Part shown: positions 7,743 to 14,351 of the stretch, piece by piece
Layout of the letters: every line of letters begins with the position of its first letter
How positions within the stretch are numbered: the first letter of the stretch is position 1
Assembly: GCA_024681565.1 (NCBI GenBank)
Contig: JAILAO010000125.1
Coordinates: 1 to 17,555 of the forward strand
DNA: 17,555 nt
DNA from: Bacteroidales bacterium
GTDB lineage: Bacteria > Bacteroidota > Bacteroidia > Bacteroidales > UBA932
Direction of reading: 5' to 3'
Translations under genes and position numbers: made by a program
Notes under the pieces: generated by a model
Database searches by the model: none
Told to the model about the DNA's origin: nothing
What the model saw: only the letters and a program-made list of their open reading frames with translations

Positions 7743-7750
7743 TAAATTTG
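7743..7750 (+). promoter_or_regulatory. -7 box for the patB-like gene
   Basis: TAAATTTG matches the Bacteroidota -7 consensus TAnnTTTG and ends 27 bp before the ATG at 7778. It sits in an AT-rich gap between divergent genes. The -33 element is not clear: TTTG at 7715-7718 is 24 bp away, longer than usual. Confidence 0.5.
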
Positions 7751-7777
7751 CTTCCCGCAAAAAAAAATTGAGTCCCC

Positions 7778-8965
7778 ATGTACAATTTCGACGAAATCAT
7801 TGACAGACGCGGTACACGCTGCATCAAATACGATACCCTGGAAGCTGAATTCGGCCGCTCCGACCTCAATGCCCTCTGGGTGGCGGACATGGATTTCCGC
7901 ACCCCGGATTTTATCATCGAGGCTCTCCGGCGGCGGCTGGAACATCCCGTCCTGGGCTACCCCACCACGGGTTCGGACTATTTTGAAATCGTTTCGAAAT
8001 GGGTGGAGGACCTGCATGGCTGGAGCGTCCCTTCCTCTTGCTTCCGCTATGTCCCCGGCATCGTCAAGGGCTTCGGTTTCGCCCAGCGCTGTTTCCTGCA
8101 GCCCGGTGACAAGGTGATCATCCAGAAACCTGTGTACCATCCTTTCCGCATCGTGACGGAAGAGAGCGGCTTCGAGGCGGTCAACAATCCCCTGAGGCCC
8201 GTCTATGACGGAGACGGTTTCCTGCGGACCTATGAGATGGACCTGGACGACCTGGAGCGCAAGATCGACAGCCGTACGAAAATGCTGATCCTGTGCAACC
8301 CCCACAACCCGGGCGGCGTGACCTTCCCGCCGGAAACCCTGCGCCGGCTTGCCGGGATCTGCGACCGCCACGGCATCATCGTCCTGTCGGACGAAATCCA
8401 CTGCGAGATGGTGCTCGGGGGCGTGAAACACCATCCCTTTGCCTCCGTAAGCGAGGAGGCCGCCCGCTGCAGCATCACTTTCATGGCCCCGTCCAAGACT
8501 TTCAACATCGCCGGCGTGGTCAGTTCCTACGCCATCGTGCAGAATCCTGCCCTGGCGGAGCCGTTCTTCAAGTATCTGGAGTCCAACGAGACGGATTACC
8601 CGCCGATTTTCTCGGCGGAGGCGACACGTGCGGCCTACACCGAATCCGGCAAGGCCTGGCGTGCGGAGATGCTCGGCTATGTGCAGGGCAATGTCGATTT
8701 CGTAGACGGATGGTTGCGTGAGAACCTCCCGCAGATCCGGGCGGTCCGTCCAGAAGCCTCGTTCCTCGTCTGGCTGGACTGCCGGAAGCTCGGACTCCCC
8801 CAGCCCGCGCTCGTGGACCTGTTCATCAACAAGGCCCGCCTGGCCTTAAACGACGGAACGGTGTTCGGCGATGAAGGCGAAGGCTTCATGCGCCTCAACG
8901 TCGGCTGCCCCCGCAGCAACCTGAAAGCTGCGCTGGAATCGCTCCGTGCAGCCCTGTGGGATTAA
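7778..8965 (+). CDS. patB: PatB/MalY family C-S lyase (cystathionine beta-lyase type aminotransferase)
   Basis: This PLP enzyme of fold type I has 395 aa and is cytoplasmic. MalY/PatB proteins cleave cystathionine or cysteine conjugates to a thiol, pyruvate and ammonia. The N-terminal 'R.GT.c.KyD' (RRGTRCIKYD, 11-20) and 'LWVADMDF' (33-40) are diagnostic of the family. Further motifs are GYPTTGSDYF (60-69), NPHNPGG (174-180), SDEIHCEMVLGG (204-215) and the Schiff-base Lys240 in APSKTFNIAG. Length fits the family (about 390). The gene converges on the symporter gene and the two stop codons share TTAA. The preferred substrate cannot be read from sequence. The MalY-type regulatory side role in maltose systems has no support here. 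Confidence 0.88.
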   Translation: MYNFDEIIDRRGTRCIKYDTLEAEFGRSDLNALWVADMDFRTPDFIIEALRRRLEHPVLGYPTTGSDYFEIVSKWVEDLHGWSVPSSCFRYVPGIVKGFGFAQRCFLQPGDKVIIQKPVYHPFRIVTEESGFEAVNNPLRPVYDGDGFLRTYEMDLDDLERKIDSRTKMLILCNPHNPGGVTFPPETLRRLAGICDRHGIIVLSDEIHCEMVLGGVKHHPFASVSEEAARCSITFMAPSKTFNIAGVVSSYAIVQNPALAEPFFKYLESNETDYPPIFSAEATRAAYTESGKAWRAEMLGYVQGNVDFVDGWLRENLPQIRAVRPEASFLVWLDCRKLGLPQPALVDLFINKARLALNDGTVFGDEGEGFMRLNVGCPRSNLKAALESLRAALWD

Positions 8966-10176
8966 GCCAGATCCGGGTCTTTCGAAAGGTCCTTGTCGGT
9001 CATCGCACACACGCAGGAGTCTGACCAGACGTTTTCTGCGGTCTCCACCATATCTACGATCGTGTAGATGGGCAGGATCATGCCCATCACTTCGACCGGC
9101 GCCCCGATCCCGGTCATCAGGGAGAGCGTCAGGAAGAAACAACCCATGGGAACACCGGCATTGCCGACGGCGGAAAAGACGGCGATCAGCAGCCACAGGA
9201 ACATCTGGGCAAGGCTCAGTTCGATGCCGCCGCAACGCATCACGAAGAGGGAGGTGACGAGGATGAAGGCCGCGCAGCCGTTCATGTTGATGGTGGTACA
9301 GATCGGCAGCACGAAACGGGAAACCTTCGGATTCACGCCCAGGCGGTTCTCCGCGGAAGACAGGGTGACGGGCAGCGTAGCGGCGGAACTCTTGGTGAAG
9401 AGCGCCATCATGACGGCCGGGCCCATGGCTTTCAGGACTTTCAGCGGATTGAGTCCGCGGGCCAGCAGATACAGCGGCAGGACGACGGCGAACTGGATGA
9501 GGTTGCCGATCAGGATGACCGCGGCCCAGCGGCCGAGCGAACCGAGAATGACTCCGCCGGCGATCTGGGCGCTGAGTTGCTGCGCGAAGGCGAGGATGCC
9601 GAGCGGCAAGGTCCGGATGAGGGCCTTGATGAGGATGAAAAAGACTTCCTGGAGTCCTTGTATCCCATTGACGAGCACTGTCTTGCGATCGGAATCAGGC
9701 ATGAAGGAGATGGCGAGTCCGAAAGCGATGGCGATGATCAGGATGGAAAGGACGTTGCCGGACAGCAGCGGCTGGATGATATTGTTGGGGATGACGGAGA
9801 TGATGTGGTCATAGAAGGTCTCCCCCGTTTCAATGGTTTTGCCGCCGTTGGCCAGCATCTCCTGCGGGATGGGTTCCGGATTGATCAGCAGGTACATCCC
9901 GAGGCCGACGAGCGCTGCCGTGAAGGTGGTCAGCAGCGTGTAGGTGATGGTGCGGGTGAAGATGCGGCGCGTACTGCGCTGCCGCCCGAAGGAGATGAGG
10001 GTCGTCAGGATGGCCAGCGCCACGGTCGGAACTGCCAGGAACTGGAAGAGACGGGTATAGACCGTTGCCAGGAAATTGCATACGGCATCGACGGCGCTGA
10101 TGTGCAGGAGGCCCAGGACCACGCCCAGGACCAGGGCGCCAAGCCACCAGAGAAGTTGTTTGTTTGAATCTTTCAT
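8962..10176 (-). CDS. DAACS-family sodium:amino-acid symporter, SstT-like binding motif
   Basis: This inner-membrane symporter of the GltP/SstT fold has 404 aa from ATG 10176. A TTG at 10194 lies inside the -7 box and is rejected as the start. Marks are the HP1 serine motif SSAATLP (263-269), NMNG in helix 7 (297-300), the HP2 segment GNAGVPMG (338-345) and the last-helix motif D375-M-V-E378-T-A-E-N382-V-W-S-D386. In glutamate/aspartate carriers the E378 position is an Arg that holds the side-chain carboxylate; in E. coli SstT it is Glu. The NMDG Asp is Asn here. A neutral amino acid such as serine or threonine is therefore more likely than a dicarboxylate; this is inference from motif comparison. 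It ends convergently with the patB-like gene and has no terminator of its own outside that gene. Confidence 0.88.
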   Translation of the reverse strand: MKDSNKQLLWWLGALVLGVVLGLLHISAVDAVCNFLATVYTRLFQFLAVPTVALAILTTLISFGRQRSTRRIFTRTITYTLLTTFTAALVGLGMYLLINPEPIPQEMLANGGKTIETGETFYDHIISVIPNNIIQPLLSGNVLSILIIAIAFGLAISFMPDSDRKTVLVNGIQGLQEVFFILIKALIRTLPLGILAFAQQLSAQIAGGVILGSLGRWAAVILIGNLIQFAVVLPLYLLARGLNPLKVLKAMGPAVMMALFTKSSAATLPVTLSSAENRLGVNPKVSRFVLPICTTINMNGCAAFILVTSLFVMRCGGIELSLAQMFLWLLIAVFSAVGNAGVPMGCFFLTLSLMTGIGAPVEVMGMILPIYTIVDMVETAENVWSDSCVCAMTDKDLSKDPDLA

Positions 10177-10191
10177 ATTATTTCGGATGTA

Positions 10192-10199
10192 CAAAGTTA
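10192..10199 (-). promoter_or_regulatory. -7 box of the symporter gene
   Basis: The minus strand reads TAACTTTG, an exact TAnnTTTG match, ending 15 bp upstream of the ATG at 10176. The mRNA leader would be only about 10 nt. This decides the start: the upstream in-frame TTG (10194) would fall inside the promoter box. Confidence 0.6.
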
Positions 10200-10239
10200 G
10201 GAAAAAAAGCCGTAGCTTTCTTTTTCAAATTAATATTAT

Positions 10240-10247
10240 TATATTTG
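10240..10247 (+). promoter_or_regulatory. -7 box of the arginine operon
   Basis: TATATTTG matches TAnnTTTG exactly and lies in a strongly AT-rich stretch. Transcription should start at roughly 10251-10255, at or just before the ATG of the Arg-rich leader peptide and about 170 nt upstream of the first enzyme gene. A TTTC at about 10217-10220 is a weak -33 candidate. Confidence 0.6.
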
Positions 10248-10254
10248 CAACGTT

Positions 10255-10299
10255 ATGTTAAAAGTGTGTTACCAATACTCCAGGCGAGTCCGAAGATAG
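10255..10299 (+). CDS. Arg-rich leader peptide of the arginine operon (MLKVCYQYSRRVRR)
   Basis: This is a 14-codon frame with a TAG stop, too short for routine gene finding. Four of its last five codons are arginine (AGG, CGA, then after Val CGA, AGA), directly before the stop. It begins 7 bp after the -7 box, so the message is nearly or fully leaderless, and it stands first in the transcript of an arginine biosynthesis operon. Placement and composition are those expected of an attenuator leader peptide: ribosomes would stall in the Arg run when charged tRNA-Arg is scarce. The codons are AGA, AGG and CGA, whereas the downstream genes use mainly CGC and CGT; rarer codons would make the stall more sensitive. 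No homologue comparison was possible, so expression and function are inference. Confidence 0.6.
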   Translation: MLKVCYQYSRRVRR

Positions 10300-10361
10300 G
10301 AGGCGTAGAACCCTCCCACATCCTCGGAAATTCGGTAAACATCCCAGTCATAGAATTTTCG
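10289..10361 (+). promoter_or_regulatory. Attenuator-like alternative RNA helices in the arginine leader
   Basis: Helix A pairs TCCGA (10289-10293) with TCGGA (10324-10328), GAT (10295-10297) with ATC (10320-10322), and GGAGG (10299-10303) with CCTCC (10312-10316). Its 5' arm contains the last Arg codons and the stop of the leader peptide. Helix B pairs CGGAAATTC (10325-10333) with GAATTTTCG (10353-10361), nine pairs with one G-U. A and B share 10325-10328, so they exclude each other. A ribosome stalled on the Arg codons would block A and favour B. I see no classical GC hairpin with a U tract downstream. The 10310-10350 stretch is C-rich and G-poor, which could suit Rho. The pairing is seen; the mechanism is inferred. 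Confidence 0.45.
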
Positions 10362-10421
10362 CTCAATAATTGCAATTGACAATCTCGGTTTGTCTTGCCA
10401 TTAGGGGCTTTATTGTATAAT

Positions 10422-10982
10422 ATGAACATCAATGTCATGGTGGCCCAGCAGTGCCACACCCGCTATGCGGAAGAAATCTGCCAGGAGATCTACATCTCCT
10501 CCCTGGAGCGCAAAACCGGTATCGCCAAGCGTACACCGGAATACATCAATGAAAAAATCATGGCCGGCAAGGCTGTCATCGCCCTGTCGGACGAGGAGGA
10601 ATTCGCCGGATTCTCCTATATCGAATCCTGGGGCGGCAAGAGTTTCGTAGCAAACTCCGGACTCATCGTCGCCCATAAATTCCGTGGCATGGGCATCGCC
10701 AAGCGGATTAAGGAGCAGACCTTCATCCTTTCGCGCAAGCTCTTCCCGGATGCCAAGATCTTTTCCATCACCACCGGCGCGGCGGTGATGAAAATGAATT
10801 ACGAATTCGGCTTCCGCCCTGTCCCCTACACCGAACTGACGGATGATCCGGAGTTCTGGAAGGGCTGCGAGGGCTGCCGGCATTTCGATATCCTGCAGAG
10901 CCATGACTACAAGATGTGCATCTGCACCGGATTGCTCTACGACCCCAGGGAGCACCTGGAAATCCATCATCCGGGCGAGTAG
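10422..10982 (+). CDS. GNAT N-acyltransferase, probable N-succinyl/acetylglutamate synthase (argA function)
   Basis: This GNAT protein of 186 aa is the likely first enzyme of arginine synthesis, acylating glutamate from succinyl-CoA or acetyl-CoA. The acyl-CoA-binding loop is HKFRGMGIAKR (85-95), preceded by the beta-strand VANSGLIV (76-83). TGIAKRTPEYINEKI (32-46) is a conserved-looking N-terminal stretch. As I recall, a GNAT protein next to argG in Bacteroides thetaiotaomicron was assigned as N-succinylglutamate synthase, and this one resembles it in sequence and position. The C-terminal third holds a Cys cluster: C149, C152, C166 and C168. The start is placed at ATG 10422, though ATG 10437 is also possible; an in-frame TTG at 10395 is less likely. 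It follows the long leader and precedes argG by 68 bp. A generic GNAT role is the alternative, but the other acyl-arginine genes in the operon leave this step otherwise unfilled. Confidence 0.78.
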   Translation: MNINVMVAQQCHTRYAEEICQEIYISSLERKTGIAKRTPEYINEKIMAGKAVIALSDEEEFAGFSYIESWGGKSFVANSGLIVAHKFRGMGIAKRIKEQTFILSRKLFPDAKIFSITTGAAVMKMNYEFGFRPVPYTELTDDPEFWKGCEGCRHFDILQSHDYKMCICTGLLYDPREHLEIHHPGE

Positions 10983-11007
10983 ATTTTTCGCTCCGCTCAA
11001 AATGACA
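10981..11007 (-). repeat. Interspersed-repeat remnant between the GNAT gene and argG
   Basis: On the minus strand this reads TGTCATTTTGAGCGGAGCG followed by AAAAATCT. It resembles the 'TGTCATT.TGAGCG.AGCGAA' intergenic repeats I know from many Bacteroidota genomes, whose spurious translation gives CHFERSEKS. It starts at the GNAT stop codon and ends 43 bp before argG. Only one copy is present in this window, so its repeat status rests on recall. Confidence 0.45.
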
Positions 11008-11050
11008 GCAGACTGCCTGTGAAAACAAATTGATAATAAACAACGAATAT

Positions 11051-12265
11051 ATGGATAAGAAAAAGAAAGTGGTTGTGGCTTTCAGCGGCGGGCTTGATAC
11101 CTCTTACACCGTGATGTACCTCGCCCGGGAGAAAGGCTATGAAGTGCATGCCGCGTGCGCCAATACCGGCGGCTTCAGCCCCGAGCAGCTCAAGACCAAC
11201 GAGGAGAACGCCTATAAATTGGGCGCCACCAAGTATGTCACCCTCGACGTGACGCAGGAATACTATGCCAAAAGCCTGAAATACATGGTGTACGGCAATG
11301 TGCTCCGCAACGGGACCTATCCCATTTCCGTCTCTTCCGAGCGTATCTTCCAGGGTATGGCCATCGCCCGTTATGCCAACGAAATCGGTGCGGATGCCAT
11401 CGCCCATGGTTCGACCGGAGCCGGCAACGACCAGGTCCGCTTCGACATGACCTTCCTGGTGATGTGCCCGCAGATGGAGATCATCACCCTCACCCGTGAC
11501 GGCAACCTCAGCCGCAAGGACGAAGTGGATTATCTCAACGCGCACGGCTTCAATGCCGATTTCGCGAAGCTGAAATATTCCTATAATGTGGGCATCTGGG
11601 GTACTTCCATCTGTGGCGGCGAGATCCTCGACTCCACGCAGGGACTCCCGGAGACCGCCTACCTCAAGCAGGTTTCCAAGAGCGGATCCGAAATCCTGAG
11701 CCTGGGTTTCGCACATGGAGAGCTCAAGAGCGTCAACGGCGTGGAATACACCGACAAGATCGCCGCGATCCAGGCCGTGGAGGCCGTCGGCGCACCTTAC
11801 GGCATCGGCCGTGACATGCACGTCGGCGATACGATCATCGGCATCAAGGGCCGTGTCGGCTTCGAGGCCGCAGCCCCGATGCTCATCATCGGCGCACACA
11901 AGTTCCTGGAGAAGTTCACCCTGTCCAAGTGGCAGCAGTACTGGAAAGACCAGGTGGCCAACTGGTACGGGATGTTCCTGCACGAGAGCCAGTATCTCGA
12001 ACCCGTGATGCGGGATATCGAGGCGATGCTCGAGAGCAGCCAGCGCAATGTCAACGGTAACGTGACCCTGGAACTGCGTCCCTACGGTTTCTCCACCGTG
12101 GGCGTGGACTCCCCCGACGACCTGGTCAAGAGCAAGCTCGGCGAATACGGCGAGACGCAGAAGGGCTGGACCGCCGAAGAGGCGAAGGGCTTCATCAAGG
12201 TGACCTCGACCCCGCTGCGCGTCTATTACGGCAATCACAAAGACGAATTCAAGGGCGATGATTAA
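11051..12265 (+). CDS. argG: Argininosuccinate synthase
   Basis: This cytoplasmic ATP-dependent ligase joins citrulline and aspartate into argininosuccinate. It has 404 aa from ATG 11051, full length for the family (about 400); an in-frame TTG at 11030 is not needed. The N-type PP-loop FSGGLDTS (11-18) binds ATP. AHGSTGAGNDQVRF (118-131) is the aspartate/citrulline-binding signature, with the usual 'TGKGNDQVRFE' slightly altered. The last 8 bp overlap the start of argC. The gene sits second in the arg operon although it catalyses the penultimate step. The 68-bp gap before it carries a repeat remnant but no visible promoter, so it is probably read from the leader promoter. Confidence 0.96.
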   Translation: MDKKKKVVVAFSGGLDTSYTVMYLAREKGYEVHAACANTGGFSPEQLKTNEENAYKLGATKYVTLDVTQEYYAKSLKYMVYGNVLRNGTYPISVSSERIFQGMAIARYANEIGADAIAHGSTGAGNDQVRFDMTFLVMCPQMEIITLTRDGNLSRKDEVDYLNAHGFNADFAKLKYSYNVGIWGTSICGGEILDSTQGLPETAYLKQVSKSGSEILSLGFAHGELKSVNGVEYTDKIAAIQAVEAVGAPYGIGRDMHVGDTIIGIKGRVGFEAAAPMLIIGAHKFLEKFTLSKWQQYWKDQVANWYGMFLHESQYLEPVMRDIEAMLESSQRNVNGNVTLELRPYGFSTVGVDSPDDLVKSKLGEYGETQKGWTAEEAKGFIKVTSTPLRVYYGNHKDEFKGDD

Positions 12266-13220
12266 GGCCGGAATCATCGGAGGAGCCGGCTATACCGCCG
12301 GCGAACTGATCCGCATCCTGGTGAATCACCCGGAGGTGGAGATTGTCTTCGTGCATTCGACCAGCAATGCCGGCAATTTCCTCTACGATGTCCACAGCGG
12401 CCTGCTGGGCGACACGCAGCTGCGTTTCAGCGACAGCTATGACCTTTCCGCCGTGGACGTGCTCTTCCTATGCTCGGCCCACGGCAAGAGCCGGGAGTTC
12501 TGGGCGGAGAACGCCTGCCCGGCCGGACTGAAGGTCGTGGACCTGGCACAGGATTACCGCGACGAGTCGGAGGGTTATGTCTATGGCCTTCCGGAGTGGC
12601 AGCGGGACAGGATCCGCAGCGCAGCCAAGATCGCGAATCCCGGTTGTTTCGCCACGGCGATCCAATTGGCCGTCCTTCCCCTGGCTGCCGCCGGGCTGCT
12701 GAAATCCACGGTCCATGTGACGGCGGTCACCGGCTCGACCGGGGCCGGCGTCAAGCCCTCGGCGACCACGCATTTCAGCTGGCGCAACAACAATCTCTCG
12801 ACCTACAAGGTATTCGAGCACCAGCATCTCAAGGAGATCTGCCGCAACCTCGGACAGCTCCAGCCCGGTTTCGACGTACCGGTACAGTTCGTGCCGATGC
12901 GCGGCGACTTCGCCCGGGGCATCTTTGCCTCCGTGACCGTGGATTGCCCGCTTCCGGAAGAAGAGGCGCTCTCCCTGTACAAAGATTATTACGCCGATGC
13001 AGCGTTCACCTTTGTCTCCGACCGTCCTGTGGACCTCAAGCAGGTAGTCAACACCAACAAGTGTATCGTCGCCCTGGAAAAGCATGCAGACACCCTGGTT
13101 GTCTCCTCTGCTATCGACAATCTCCTCAAGGGAGCTTCGGGACAGGCGGTCCAGAACATGAATCTGTTATTCGGAATCCCGGAAACATCCGGCCTGAAGC
13201 TGAAGGCATCAGCATTTTAG
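12258..13220 (+). CDS. argC: N-acetyl(succinyl)-gamma-glutamyl-phosphate reductase
   Basis: This cytoplasmic NADPH-dependent reductase makes the N-acyl-glutamate semialdehyde. It has 320 aa. The dinucleotide-binding motif GGAGYTAGEL (8-17) opens the protein. The catalytic cysteine is Cys130 in ANPGCFATA, and TGSTGAGVKPS follows about 30 residues later. Its ATG lies inside the end of argG (8-bp overlap), and argD begins 6 bp after its stop. Because the transcarbamylase downstream is of the N-succinyl type, the acyl group carried is probably succinyl; the reductase sequence alone does not reveal that. Confidence 0.95.
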   Translation: MIKAGIIGGAGYTAGELIRILVNHPEVEIVFVHSTSNAGNFLYDVHSGLLGDTQLRFSDSYDLSAVDVLFLCSAHGKSREFWAENACPAGLKVVDLAQDYRDESEGYVYGLPEWQRDRIRSAAKIANPGCFATAIQLAVLPLAAAGLLKSTVHVTAVTGSTGAGVKPSATTHFSWRNNNLSTYKVFEHQHLKEICRNLGQLQPGFDVPVQFVPMRGDFARGIFASVTVDCPLPEEEALSLYKDYYADAAFTFVSDRPVDLKQVVNTNKCIVALEKHADTLVVSSAIDNLLKGASGQAVQNMNLLFGIPETSGLKLKASAF

Positions 13221-13226
13221 TCCGCT

Positions 13227-14351
13227 ATGGAATTATTCGACGTCTATTCCCTGTTTAATGTCACGCCCGTGCGCGCACGCGGGTGCACCGTGTGGGACGA
13301 TCAGGGGCAGGAATACCTTGACCTTTACGGCGGTCACGCCGTGATCTCCGTCGGCCATTCGCATCCCCATTACGTCCAGGCTCTTACGGAACAGCTGGGC
13401 AAGATCGGGTTTTACTCCAACAGCGTCCGCAATCCCCTGCAGGAAGAGCTGGCCCGCCGGCTGGGCGTCGCCAGCGGCTACGAGGATTATTCCCTGTTTC
13501 TGGACAACAGCGGCGCGGAATCCAACGAGAACGCTGTCAAACTGGCCTCTTTCCACACCGGTCGCGACCGTGTGATCGCTTTCCGCAGGAGTTTCCACGG
13601 CCGGACTTCCGGCGCCGTGGCGATGACGGACAACCCCGCCATCGTCTCTCCGTTCAACGCCCACCACCAGGTGACCTTCTGCGATCTCAACGACGGGGAC
13701 GCCGTGGAACGGGAACTCGCCAGGAAAGATGTGGCCGCCGTCATCGTGGAAGGCGTCCAGGGCTGCGGCGGCATCCACGTGCCCGAGGCCGGGTTCCTGC
13801 AGATGCTTTCCCGCACCTGCGAACGCTACGGCACCGTCCTCGTCCTCGACGAGGTGCAGAGCGGTTACGGCCGTACCGGAAAATTCTTTGCGCACCAGTG
13901 GGCCGGAATCCATCCGGGCATCATCACGATGGGCAAGGGCATCGCCAACGGTTTCCCCTGCGGCGGCATTCTCATCGCGCCGGAATTCCAGGCGCGAAAA
14001 GGGATGCTCGGCACCACCTTCGGCGGCAACTACCTCGCCTGCGCCGGCGCCCTCGCCGTGCTGGATATCATCGAGCAGGAAGGCCTGATGGCCAACGCCC
14101 TCGCCGTCGGCGACTATATCCAGGACGCGCTTCCCAGGAATCCCCGCATCAAGGAGGTCCGCGGTAAGGGTCTGATGCTCGGCATCGAATTCAACGAACC
14201 CGTGGCTCCCCTGCGCCAGGCGCTCCTTTACGACAAGCACATTTTCACCGGCGTGGCCGGACAGAACATGATCCGGCTCCTGGCCCCGCTCTGCCTCACC
14301 AAGGCGGAAGCCGACCGGTTCCTCACCGCATTCAAAGAAGTTCTCGGATGA
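13227..14351 (+). CDS. argD: N-acetyl(succinyl)ornithine aminotransferase
   Basis: This class-III PLP aminotransferase of 374 aa converts N-acyl-glutamate semialdehyde to N-acyl-ornithine with glutamate as amino donor. Visible are LDLYGGHAVISVGHSHP (31-47) and FLDNSGAESNENAVK (91-105). The cofactor aspartate is Asp208 in LVLDEVQSGYGRTGKFFAH, and the Schiff-base lysine is Lys237 in TMGKGIANGFP. Length is slightly shorter than E. coli ArgD (406) because the N-terminus is compact. It overlaps argF' by 4 bp (ATGA). Other class-III aminotransferases are excluded mainly by its position inside the arg operon. Confidence 0.94.
   Translation: MELFDVYSLFNVTPVRARGCTVWDDQGQEYLDLYGGHAVISVGHSHPHYVQALTEQLGKIGFYSNSVRNPLQEELARRLGVASGYEDYSLFLDNSGAESNENAVKLASFHTGRDRVIAFRRSFHGRTSGAVAMTDNPAIVSPFNAHHQVTFCDLNDGDAVERELARKDVAAVIVEGVQGCGGIHVPEAGFLQMLSRTCERYGTVLVLDEVQSGYGRTGKFFAHQWAGIHPGIITMGKGIANGFPCGGILIAPEFQARKGMLGTTFGGNYLACAGALAVLDIIEQEGLMANALAVGDYIQDALPRNPRIKEVRGKGLMLGIEFNEPVAPLRQALLYDKHIFTGVAGQNMIRLLAPLCLTKAEADRFLTAFKEVLG

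Noticed and set aside
10298..10303. AGGAGG directly at the leader-peptide stop as a Shine-Dalgarno site for a further gene
   Set aside because: No start codon with a useful frame follows at the right distance. The GGAGG is better explained as the 5' arm of helix A.
10164..10379. 71-codon plus-strand frame in the symporter/arginine intergenic region
   Set aside because: Its start lies inside the symporter coding region, upstream of the arginine promoter, and it crosses the leader in another frame. The 14-codon Arg-rich frame fits promoter and context far better.
10378..10394. GACAA/TTGTC hairpin as an intrinsic terminator of the leader
   Set aside because: It has only 5 bp, mostly weak pairs, and no run of U follows. 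It is not convincing as a terminator.
10255..10421. T-box or known riboswitch in the arginine leader
   Set aside because: I found no T-box sequence, specifier stem or recognisable aptamer core. The Arg-rich peptide is a simpler explanation.
10997..12277. Minus-strand open frame of 426 codons opposite argG
   Set aside because: It covers argG exactly in antisense and has no family motifs, promoter or codon bias of its own.
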